The position numbers and the translations under genes are program-made. Below the pieces are notes generated by a model. It was not told where the DNA came from. It saw only the letters and a list, made by a program, of their open reading frames with translations, and did not search any database. 64,000 bases of DNA, from contig JAGQDJ010000278.1 in NCBI GenBank assembly GCA_022885665.1, positions 248,001-312,000 on the forward strand, read 5' to 3'. Positions 35,323 to 47,128 of the stretch are shown piece after piece. Every line of letters begins with the position of its first letter. Position 1 is the stretch's first letter. The stretch is from Triops longicaudatus (Eukaryota > Arthropoda > Branchiopoda > Notostraca > Triopsidae).

Positions 35323-38300
35323 CTTTTGGTTAGAAACCGTCACTGCGAAAACGGTGGCGCAAGTTTTTAGTCTCCAATGCTCAAAAAATAGGCTGTCAGC
35401 TTTTACTGTTCACATATGATGATAATGGTTTTTAGCCATTTCAGATTTTTTTTTTTTGGCAGCTGTTAGTAGCGGACTCACGCTGCTCATTTGGTCTCCA
35501 ATCAAATATACGGCGGCACTCCTACCTAGAGAAACAAAAATCGAGAAAATTCAAATACATGTTTCAATTAGATTTGGCTTTCATAAATACTAACCATTAG
35601 TGTACTATAAACATCATTGCCACGGCAAATAATATAGGCGAAGCCGTACCCAGGGGAATGGCTAGTTTTTTTTCAGCATTTTTCAGTTCTCATAGCGAAC
35701 ACGTGGCAATGCTCAAATCAATACTACTACTAATAATACACCCCCCTCAGAAGCTTTCCAAACATCTCCGAACTGAAATTCTGGGTATGGCCTCCCAGTC
35801 GACTCCCAAACTACAATTTACATGTTCTTGAAAACTACCTTAACAGTAATTTATTCATTTTTTAATTGAATTTCACCAGTGTAAGCCTGATACTGGGTCT
35901 TAAATCTGACAAATCTTTACAGTACGTTAAAAAAACAGCGTCAAAATGCACAAAATTGCGTGTCAATTTTTTTTCGAACGTCTGTAATCTATCCAGTGAT
36001 GAGATAGTTTTTCCCTTTATTATTGGAAGTTATTCCCCTCGCACACATTTGCATGCAAGTGGTGTAACTTTTACACTAAAATCACGGAATACATATTTTT
36101 AATCAGTCGTACCATTTCACGTAATTTCGTCAAGATTACATAAAAATGAGATGATCAATACTAGCCTCGAATAAATGGCCAAAAGAATATCCCTTTGGGT
36201 AGGCGTACATTACTAGCACGGTACAACAGGCATTCTCGCATCATTAGAAAAAGGGGAAAGGCAGTTAAAAAATGGTAGTGGCAAAACATTCAGTCCAGTA
36301 TTACATAAATAAGTGGAAAACTATATTTATAGTGACACTCCGCGATCTTAGATTTATGTCTTTCCTGTTTCGTCTGCCATTTTTTTCTGTAACTAAGTGA
36401 ACCGAAAATTCATTAAAAAGGCAACTGCTCGATTTACTTAATCCTATGCAGGGTATTTAACATGGGGGCATGTTAGTTGTGTGGGGTGAAGGACTTGTAG
36501 AGGTTGAATAGGCATTTGGCCTGGGACAGCACTAGGAAGGTCACAGACCATATCCGACATTCGTTTCTGCGAATCAAGGGTGCCCCTTGCTCTCAGAACG
36601 GTCAGCGACGAAAAATCGAACCTACATTTTTTGGTTTGCTCGGATCTTCGGCGAGCCAACAAAATGCTACAGATAGAACTTCGTTCTTTTCGCTGTATGC
36701 ATGAAGCTTTCTCCACGTGATCAAACGGTGAACACGCGTCAACGAAAAAAGAAAAATATTCCACCAAAGACAAGCTGGATCACGGAATGCTGTGGCGCCT
36801 GCCGGTCTGCTTAATCTTAAACAAGACATCTCAAACACTTCGCGCAGGTCAACGACCGACTCCAAACTCGTATTATTTCCCCACACGGAATATCGGAGAA
36901 ACCAAATAAGAGCAGTTCTACTTTACAGATGTAGTAAGTTTTCCTAGAAGCAATCTCAAGCTCTTATTTTCCCACACAACGCCTAGATTACATTTTTTAA
37001 CAACGAAATTATGGGATAATACTGCTGGGAAGTCTTTTCCTTCAATTTGGAAAAAGAGAAATCTTAAATAACGCGAACTCGGAATAGCTAACTCGAAGAA
37101 CAAATAACTTTGATTTGATTTCACTGCGAGTTAACAAAATAACCGGATCACTTACTGTGGTACGCTAATGCCCTTTTGCCGGACAATTTGCAACATTTCA
37201 CTACCAAATTATATTTATGACCGGGAAGCCACTTAACCTTGAAGAGAACAGTCACCAAAAAGCACGAGCGAAGCAAGCTGGTTTTCAAGTCCGGCTTCCC
37301 GATCAGCTATGGGCACTAGTCGTCGGGTAGTATCACGTAGCCCTTGACCTAGTGTTCACCTTCCTTGCTTCCAGCCTATTCTGCGCATCGCGTAAGCCAC
37401 ACAGCGTCACACTGTGACATTTGCACGCCAACAGAGGCAAAACTCGAAAGCCAAAGCTGTGTGTCGTTAGCCTTCCAGAAAATACGAGCGTACAGAGTTT
37501 ACAAACTTGACGGAATCATTGCGACTTTCGTACAGAGAAAGACTTTTCTGGGGTGGGAAAACACATGATCAGACCAATAAAGCCTCCGTCCTTTTTCGCC
37601 AGGAGCTCAGAAAGTTCATTTGGTCGATAGCCAAGTGTGTGACGCAGGCGTGGCTATGCGCTAGGCTCAAAGAGGAGGAAAATCAACAGACAAGGAGGGA
37701 ACTGGCGATGATAAAAACAAGCAATACAGACAAAAGACACTGTTTATCGCAAGTTTTTCTCCTTCCTTTCGCCTAAGTTGGTGCCACGGAGAAGCCTAAA
37801 AGTAGCAGAAATTATGAGACCTTTTCGCATTGGGTGATCGTAATAGACCAAGGAAAGATCTTCAATACCCGGGAACGCATTGCGAAACTTCTGAGTAGTA
37901 CGGGGAGGAGCGTTTATTTCTTGGGTCGGCGTGATCCAAATTCTGCGTGAGTGACCGCAATATTTGGGTCTATTGGAGAATGCTTATAGTTGATAAGCTG
38001 TTTCACGTGGACATAGGTTGAAAGGAATAACGGGATGAGAGTTACAACACGCTTTATCCACGTTGGTTGTGTTGTGGGGCGCATGAAGACGAAGTGTTTC
38101 TATTTTAATCTAGCACAAGCAAAACCCGAGGTTTATCAGATTACTTGAGCAGTAGATGAAACGGAATACAGTTGTTAGCATTCAAAAAGAGGAACTTAGG
38201 AAAGAGTAGACTAAGAAATAGTCTATATCACAGTCCGAACTTGCAGTTTAGGTTTACACAAGTTAATTTAATTATTTACCACCTACAGAAAATGCAACAA

Positions 38301-38704
38301 GACGTCAAAGCTATGAGCTCACTGCCTTTTTTTGTGCGATTTCTTTAATGTATTAAAGTAATTACGCTGAGATCGGGATTACCATATGCACTATACTAAG
38401 TATTGTGTGTGTCACTGTAACGACGCCTTATAATACGTTGCTGTTAAACATGTATAATCTGCTAACCTACTGCTGTGGAATAGTCGAAGGATCCCGGTTA
38501 TACAGATGTACAGAAAAACCGCCCGAATCGAACAACTTCGAATGTTCCGAACCGTTGTGTTATTCTCCATTATAGATCATTATAATGATATTTTATTCTT
38601 GAATGAAAATACCGGCTCTTTAAACGTTACATAAACGTTGCAACCTGTGGCATTGCCAGCGGGCCGGGTAAGTGAATGTAGAACTAGAGCGACCTGTCAA
38701 CCAC

Positions 38705-38732
38705 ACTTGGCATCGCATTTGCGATGTCAAGT
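38705..38732. repeat. near-perfect palindrome
   Basis: Thirteen bases (ACTTGGCATCGCA) pair with TGCGATGTCAAGT across a two-base centre, with one G-T wobble. As DNA it could extrude a cruciform; as RNA it would be a tight hairpin. No function is evident. Confidence 0.5.
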
Positions 38733-39802
38733 CGTCTTCGGCCATCTTAGAGGGAAGACATCTTCTAGATTGCAGAACACAACAGAGTATATGTAATCTG
38801 TAAATTCTATATAAGTTCGCTCTTCTTTCATATTTTTATTCTATGGTCACAATTCTCAGTCCATACAATACGCATAAAGAAATTGGCGGTCGTCCTTATG
38901 TAACTCGTAACAGACTATTCCTTACCATTGTACCAGATTTACTGTACTAAATTAAGAAGAAAAGTGTCTTGAGCTCATTATGAAGCGAAGTTAAATTTTG
39001 TCCCCTGTTTATTTCGTCTGCAAAGTAAGAAAATTCTTTAAGGTCGCTAGGGGTCATACAGCGTTCAAAGCACAAGTTTTCAACGGCTTTACAAGGTGGT
39101 CACGTTTCTAGCCACGTGAGACCGTGAGCTTCACTCAAAAATCTTGCGTAGCTCACTCTATATTAATCATTGTGCAGGGTAATGGTGACATTTAAATTGA
39201 GCACATTTGAATCGGGAACAGATCGCATTGCTTGTGACCGAACAGAACTGGGGCAAATAAAATACTGAACATGTCCGTTCTACATCTGCAAGTATGTCGC
39301 GACAGTAAATAGCTATTTAAATATGTATTTTTTCTGGATGTCAGGCTAAAGACGGCCTTCTTTGGTACTCTGTCAGAAAAGTAGTTATTAACAGGACAAA
39401 AAACGAAAACACACATCCCTGAGGCAAATTCTACCTGGACGTTAAAGTACACGTATTCTAAGGTCCTGTGTATTCTACCTTTATATCGATAAAAGCCAAC
39501 TCAGAACTGAGCAAGGTTTACAGGAAATAACTCTTATAAATACTTCAGATCCTTTAAGAATAAGAGCAATACACGAGAACAAAATTCGCACAAATCCTTG
39601 TTGATTGCTTTGGTACCAAAAATCGCTTTGGTACCGTAGACCTAGTTACATTGGGCGTAAAAAAAAAAAGCTTTTGAGTCCTTTGCACAAAATGTAGAGT
39701 TTTCAATTGAAAACATGCGTGAATACCACACCTCCAGTTGCGCTTGCATTGAGTGAGCCTTTGTATTTTTTCAAAACATGGGTGGTCCTCATTAACGGCT
39801 AT

Positions 39803-39870
39803 TTTTTTATTGGCTACCCGCGTAGGCTTGCGCCTGTGCAGCGAAACGGCCTTTACAGCAAATCAACGTT
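39803..39870 (+). repeat. dispersed repeat, copy 2
   Basis: Matches 18831-18895 (see there). A shorter relative, CCCGTAGGCTTGCG, occurs at 7384-7397 beside a G tract. Confidence 0.5.
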
Positions 39871-41781
39871 AAAAAAACGGAAAGAAAACGAAAAAAGAAG
39901 GAGTAAACGAGTAACATGTTTAAGCATTAAAAAGCCATTAAACATTAAAATATGTGTAATGGCTAATTTAACCCTGTTTTAATTAATATACATTTACGCC
40001 TGTTGCATAATAACATTTTCAACGGATGGTTTTAAGACAAGTAAAAAACGGAGGGTAATTTGTCAAAAAGAATTGTTGAATAAAAAGTGTACTAACACGT
40101 ACACTCAGTTCCAAGCTGCACTCGATCCTTTCTTACATGCACGGGACTGTGACCCATTGATCTAATTCCGGCACGTGGAAAAAGCAGCTGCGACCTTTCG
40201 AGTATAAATTTAGCTTCTGTTCACCAAAACATGCTATACTGTAAAGGATTGCTAACCTCTTCATTGAGCTCGCCTTTAGATACTTTCTAAAATTCATGCG
40301 CTGGTATTCCACGACCTCAACTCCTTGCTTACATGTTCAAAGGTAAAACAGCACAACCCTACTTATCAGAGGCTGAGAGAAGCCAGCTACGGTTCGTGGG
40401 GTACGATGCTCCCCTATCTCCTTAAAGCGAAACTTTGGAGTTGGGAGAATCTATCTAAGTCAGTGCCCGAATCATGTCCTGTTCTATTTCAGAACTACTA
40501 ACGAGCCCAATTTCATCATCCGGACAGTCCGACACGTGGACCTGTTGGCTACGGTGACGAAAGCTAGTTTCTTTTGAAAAAAAAAAAAAAAAAAACACGA
40601 CATCTCTCTGCTCAGACCAGTTACCCTTGCCAATAGGAGAGCGAAACAACATATTCGCCATCGGAATTAATATGCCACGATATTCTGATATAGACATAGC
40701 ATGCAACCTCTCACGTATACAGAGGCTGAGTATCAAGAAAGGGGTGGACGAAAGGCGCAAGTAAAAATATTCTCCTCTGCCGTCTTTTCGCGAATACATT
40801 CCGGTACTAAAGGAACATAAGTTACTAAATAATCAGTAAGTGAAATCAACTCTACAATTCCTCACAGATATGTGTGTACGAAGATATGAAGTAAATTATC
40901 AATGTGTTCTTCATGTGACTTGAACCCCCTGAGCGTGAACACTTGTGCAAGAAAATTCGACTACCTGATTCGTGTTCACCTATAGACCATTCACCGAATC
41001 AAGCCAATATAGAACGGAACTCGTTAGGTCTTCACAATGCCTTGTTGCGAAAGGCTTCCTACTTCTATAAGGAGAAACGCTTTCGTGATCGGCATTCTAT
41101 CTGAAAGATACAGATTATGCATCACATAAATACAAATGGGCTAATGCAACCATGAGAAACAACTCAAAAACAGTTTGACTCATTGTGCGCGATACGTGGT
41201 GCAAATAGGGAAGTGTTTATTATACTTCCCAAATCTGACTTAACACGTGTTAGCTTTCGAAGGGCACAAGGTTCAAACGCTTGTCCGTTGAACATTCTAT
41301 TTATCGCAGTTTTACACTGGGGGTGTAGCCATGTACTGTGTACTTGATTGATACACAAGTCGCGTTCCTTAAGTACTCTGCAATCAAAGAGTGACGATAA
41401 AGGGGAAACTATGCTTCGCGCTGCTCCATTATCTTGCGTTCGCGCGAGAAAAATTCGAAGATAAACTTTTACGATTTTGACAATAGTATTCTAGGAATCA
41501 ATAATTTCCTTCGGCAAACCGAGTACGTAATGTACATTACAGTCCGTACGCTACACAAAGCAGCTTGAAAATATCTTAGATGCCGTGTATGTTATAATAT
41601 GCATTTATGGTCTCTAAGAACCACACATACAAAGCTGCATACGGGCCAATGAATATAGATTTATAATAAAGCACTTTTCTTGACAGACAACCAACGAAAC
41701 AAAGAATATACGGTTTCCGAATACAGAACGTAAGCTACCACGGCACCATGGAGGGCGCTTTGCTCAATACTTCCTTTCTTT

Positions 41782-44700
41782 TCAATTTGGCACCAAGGTG
41801 TGCTTTTTCAAAGCTTGTACTACCAGTTGATGATGCAAGTCCATCCAGTGAACATTAGCATCTACACCAGTGATGACTTTCTTTACGCTGGATTCTGCTG
41901 TGGCTAGCTCGACAGATTTACTTGCCAAAAACGCCTTGACCTGTAATGCCAAGAGCTGTATGTGAAACTAGTTCTATTTTTTCGAAAAAAGAAAAATCCA
42001 GCAGCATGAAACAAAACGAGAAACAAACATACCTCTTCTAGCTCTGTCCTTGAATTCATGGTCTTCGTAACCGACAACATCATTTTTAGGGGAGTTGTGA
42101 GACCTCCGTGGCTGTAAAGAAAAGAGAAAGTCAAATTAGCAAGTGCAAACGTATCTTAACATCTGGCTTACTGCTTTGTAATATCAACCCATCGGTCCCG
42201 TAGGAATCTGAACGCTATTGACCTTCCGATGGGGTTATTCGCAACAGCGGAAATGATTCGACGTCCGTCCTGACGCCGGAATCCAGATTCCGGATCCAAA
42301 GACAAGGCAAGGTATTTCACTAAAAGCCAGGGCTCACGGGTGCATCCCAGTGCCGATATTAATAAATCCCGCTCGTGCGCCACGGACGCGTTCAACATTC
42401 TCTGTAAACCTAAGTCCCATTCTTCTACTCCACCGTACTTAATGGCAAAGCAGTAAACCATCGAGCGAAGATCCGGATCAATCCTAATACGTGATTTTGC
42501 TTTATAATGTCCTATTATAATCTGATATAGTTAAAAAAAAACACACACCTGCTAGAGGGGTCCTCTACCCATTTTGCGTACAGTTCCTTAGACTTTTGTA
42601 TGCAATCTTTCACCCCGTACGTGCAGGCCAGTCGCACTAGAATCGAACGAGTCAATGTGTCCAAAACAGCTTCATCTTTGCGGCCTACAAAACCAAATGC
42701 ATTGTAGGCAGGGGTAACAAGAGATTTCACGTACGCCTGTGAACACATCGGCTGTTATAAGAATACTAAATTGCTTGGTGACGTTAATGTACCCTAAACT
42801 CTCCGTATTGCTGCGTGTACAAAAGCATGTCTGCTATGAACCCCAATTCACGAGAGGCAGTGGTCCATGGAATATGGTGTGTTTCTTGACTTAAATATTT
42901 AGCAATTCCTAGGGCAGTGTCATAAGGGAGAAAACCAGAGGCAGCCAACGCGAAAGAGTCGTCCATTAGCTGAGCTCGGTTTACCGGGTGAATTACAGTA
43001 TGCTCCGTAACTAATTGGTTCGTTAACATAGCCCAGTTACGTTCATCATAATTGACGCGGTAATAACCTGAAGATTTTGTAAATGAAAAGAAATTAAACG
43101 GAATTAACCTGGCATAATAAAGATTCGTACCCGCCGCTTTGACATTGACCAGTATCCATTCGTCTTCCGCGGTTTCATAATTCAGACTGTCTTTTGTTTT
43201 CGACGGGGTCAGCCACAGCACAGGGCGGGCATTATCATCTTCGAAGTCCGCCAAATTTTGATTTGTAATGGAGACTGGCACCCACCATTTATACGTAGGT
43301 GGCGACGGGATTTTGCTGTTTCCTGCACCGGAGCCACCACGCAATTTACCAGGATTTGCCGGCTTTTTAGGGCGCGAAAAAGACTGTCTAAGGGACAGTG
43401 TAGGTTTTTTGGTCGGCAAATCTTCGGTAATAGTTTGATTAATAGTCTGATTGACAGCCGCTGCCTCGATGGGCGTTGTAAGACGTAAGAACCGTTTCTA
43501 AGCATACATATTGTTAGTATATAAAGGTGATGAACACTGAATTACTTGTTCGAAGGTAACAGAGCCATTTTCATAATTTCTCGTCACTGTAATCATAGGA
43601 AAGCCCATTTGAAGTGTCCAAGTGTCCATGATAGTCTTGACATCGACGTTCTCGGGTAGCGAACCGTCCTCGTGTGCTTGGTTAGTTAAGGCGGTCCACA
43701 AATCATCTTGTCGTGCATTACGATATTTCCTATTCACACGTTTCGTTGTCATAAATCCATAAGAAAGTTTTCTTTGTATCTCAGAATATACTTAGACTGA
43801 ATGTAGTTTGCAACGCCTTGTTTAAAAGTAGACTCTGATAAGAAGTAATTCATCATTCGTAGCATGGCCCCTCCTGTTAAGTACCGTACAAGTATTAATC
43901 TGTTCTCTTCACGGTCTGATAAGTGTACCTTTGCTGTACGATATGGCATCGAAAATCTCCTCTATTTGGTTAGGATGCGCTACTTCGATGCAAATCGGAT
44001 GGGACGATTCCAACGCGTCATCCGCCATTACGTCTTGGATTCTAAGTACCCTCATGGAAGGATAATCCCATTCAGGCGCAATCTTAAAGCACAGTATTTT
44101 TAAGTTAATGTCAAATGGGTATTTGCTAAATTACATGATGGACGCCTAACCCTTCAACAAAAGTAGCAAATCCTTCGTTAAGCCACAGATCTGTCCACCA
44201 GTCCATGGTAACAAGATTTCCAAACCACTGATGAGCCAGTTCGTGCGCAATAACGCGCTGGACGTAAAGAAGGCTCATTTTAACAGCTGCTGAAGGATCG
44301 AGCAAAAGCGCCGTCTCTCTGCAAAAACAAATAACTATTTTAATAAGTAAATAAAATAAGTAGATAATATAAAGCAGATAGTATAAAACAATTATCAGTT
44401 TAGCTAGAAGTTCTGTTGAAGTCGGTTTACCTGTACGTGATAAGTCCCCAGTTTTCCATAGCACCAGCACTGAAATCAGGAACGGCAACCAAGTCAATCT
44501 TGGGCAACGGAAACGGGGCTTGGAAATAATCTTCGAAAAAACTCAAAATGGCAGGCGTCACATTCAAAGCAACATCAGCTTGGTCTATTGCGTCTGGCCG
44601 AGCCCAAATTCGAACAACCGTTTTACCAGGCTCTGTTGGAGTCTCTACAATTTCGGTAACCTCTTCGGGTTCCGTGGTCTGTTGTTGGACAATCTCATTG

Positions 44701-45834
44701 ACATTAGATTTGTAGGCGAATTCCGATATCATAAAAGCCACGAGATAAGTGGACATCGGCACGGAGGGCTCAAAGTGATCCCAATACCAACCAGGAGAGT
44801 TTTCACTATCAAAAGAATTATTTTAGCATAGTGTTAATCTCCACTATAACGAACATTCGACATACATTGGTTCCGTGCTAACCAGCGGCATGTTAGACAA
44901 GGATATCATCCCTTCTTTCCGTCCCAGCGTAACTTCGAAGATGGCTTTCATCGAAGGTTCGTCGAAACACGGGAAAGCCCGGCGCGCATCAACAGGTTCC
45001 ATCTGCGTCACTGCTAGTAATCTGTAAAGAGAAAAGTTAGACGCCAGGCGATTGTTTTTTTAGTAAAAAAGCTAAATATAAAAAGGATAAAATAAAGTAC
45101 ATACAAATATGAATGACGAAAATGATAAAACGTTTTTTATGCAATTATTTAACTATTTATGTTTACTTTTTGCTATTTGTGCTTTTCTCGTTGTAAGTGC
45201 TGTAGTAAAAACCGTAGAGGAAGTCGTTCAGTTTTCCGGAGTATTCATAGTGGAGTAGATATTTGTCACCCGGTAGAAGGGCGTTGTCCAAATGCAAGAC
45301 AACGAAATCTCGGTCACCATCGTATTCCACTCGAGTGACTTTCCAGCTCTTCGGCGTGATCCTTGGTCTAAAATCGGGTCTTGGTGTTCGGAACTTGTTT
45401 CCGATACTCTTTGCGTCACTGTCGGCAGGCACAGCTGTGTTAACGGGGGCAAGGGGAGCGGAGAGCACTTTCGGACTCGCGCCCCTTTTCGTGAGCATGG
45501 TCTCATTGAAGGGTGAAAGTTGGATGGTACTTTCGTCCAGTGTTAGCTCTTTGGCATGAAGGACTATTTTTCGGGTGCTTTCTTTGCACAAAAGTTCAAG
45601 ATCTACACTGCCCGTGAGGCTAAAATTGCCTTCCTCTAAAATTGGCAGCAGTCGAAGTCGGTAATACAAAGGCTCGACGGTCAAAGGTAAACGAATGTCT
45701 GTCAACAGTTTAGATGCGTTGTTTACACCAGTGCTGGCCCGTGTCCACCCTGACGCGAAGACCAGTAGCAAGACCAGATGCAGCATCTTGATATTCCGAA
45801 GTCTGACAGGAGCCAGAAACTCTAGTAAAGCCAT
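41782..45834 (-). CDS. M1 family zinc aminopeptidase (aminopeptidase N-like)
   Basis: Thirteen exons join in phase to 1060 residues: 45834-45167, 45021-44866, 44805-44431, 44318-44135, 44082-43929, 43873-43792, 43729-43546, 43497-43131, 43067-42793, 42736-42549, 42483-42172, 42111-42033 and 41940-41782. The N-terminus has a hydrophobic signal sequence or signal anchor (MLHLVLLLVFASGWTRA after 16 residues; an alternative start is Met 45786). The exopeptidase motif GAMENWG is at about residues 388-394. The zinc motif HELAH is at 425-429, with the third ligand Glu near 448 in WLNEGFA. The C-terminal half matches the ERAP1_C helical domain. It should cleave single residues from peptide N-termini at the cell surface or in the secretory path. 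Unlike many insect gut enzymes it has no hydrophobic GPI tail (it ends HTLVPN). Two low-complexity insertions break the usual alignment. Confidence 0.95.
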
Positions 45835-46102
45835 AAACTTAAATTTCTACTCAGCTCCGACAAAGAAACACAATCTCACCTAACGTAGTCGAAACCCTCT
45901 GCACTATTCTTGATGGAATCACGCAGTGTGTTGAGAACAGAATCTGGCTGCAGACTGGATGACTTGGAGGTCCAGCAGCAGATAGCCCACTGCCGATTGG
46001 AAACCTTCGTATCACCTTTACTTCACGCTCCCTTTCTCACGACTGCTCAATGGTAAGTTTCAAATATCGAACATACCAGCGGGGAACAGGGCGATCTCGG
46101 CC

Positions 46103-46109
46103 TTTTAAA
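46103..46109 (-). promoter_or_regulatory. possible TATA-like box for the aminopeptidase gene
   Basis: TTTAAAA on the minus strand, about 270 bases above the start codon at 45834. Only the motif and position support it. The rest of 45.9-47.1 kb shows no gene. Confidence 0.3.
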
Positions 46110-47128
46110 GCTGCTCGCCCGCGAAACGAGCAGTAGAAAGAACACTTTCCCTTCTACTCGTTACACGCTATTGACCAGACAATTTGCACTAATGTGGTTT
46201 TACGATAATTTTGGAATTAATATTTTCCATTTACTACCAGATTACGTGTCCACGAGCTACGACTTTCAATGCCCTTTACAGGTTTCCTCATTACGGCTGC
46301 TGCCCTGTGAATTTTCAGAATTTAAGGAGCGGGGATTTTCGCAAAACCCTTTTCTACGTAAAAAGGATACATCGCTCTGGGCAATGATGCAAATATTTCC
46401 GTCGCCTTCATGCAATGGGATGAGCAAATTTCCATCCATTAACAAGTATTACTTATTTCTTATTGCTTGTGCCGAAATCAATACTAAATTACGCAGTTCA
46501 GCTCATCCCCGTTGAATGACAAAGGAAAGAAGATGTCAAATCGAACGTAAAAATATTATTTTTACCATACAGTTCCACAGAGCACACATAGGGCAATCCT
46601 AGTTCAAACACCGAACTTTCAAGTTGGAAAAGAAACTAAAAGCATGCGTTTCAGTTTGACTCGCTTCTGCGCGGACTTTTTTCTTGTAATCCAACTTAAA
46701 TAGGAACGCATATGCATAAGCCACGGTTGGAGGGTGACACTCAACATAAAACAACGAAACAGAGGATCCATATTTAAACCTTTTGAATATCGGACAAGGA
46801 CTGGCCTTGTAGCGCTAAAACGAGTTTGGTATGAGGTCAAGGATCACTTCTGTTTGGAACTGCCTTAACATGAGTTTCTTTTTCTTTCCAAAATTAAATG
46901 CAGTAACCCTTACGACCATCGCCTCATGCCTACTCACACATTTCTCTGTTAAGAAAATAACCGTTACGCTTCGGAACACGAGGTCAACAGCTTTATAAAC
47001 ACGGCCGTTGACCTAGATAGAGAAAAGTCCTCCCCTTTAACTCGCAGAATTAGACAGCTGCCCAAGTGGAAATCAGAAAACGCACACAAAAGACATAAAT
47101 AAAAAGTGAGCATAGAACGCGTTTCGCT

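Larger units (their letters stand above)
35345..41780. other. 6.4 kb intergenic region
   Basis: I found no coding exon, RNA gene or full transposon. It should contain the promoter of the PPP1R3-type gene at its left end and the 3' UTR of the aminopeptidase at its right end. It includes a near-perfect 28-base palindrome at 38705-38732 and one copy of a dispersed repeat at 39803-39870. Confidence 0.45.

Noticed and set aside
36444..36773. 109-codon frame on the minus strand
   Set aside because: Composition looks random, overlaps other random frames, no domain or promoter.
40455..40799. 114-codon frame on the minus strand including a run of Phe
   Set aside because: The Phe run is an A-tract read backwards; no family signal and no splice context.
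46171..46515. 114-codon frame on the plus strand between the aminopeptidase and CDT1
   Set aside because: No signal peptide, domain or splice signals; AT-rich codon use.
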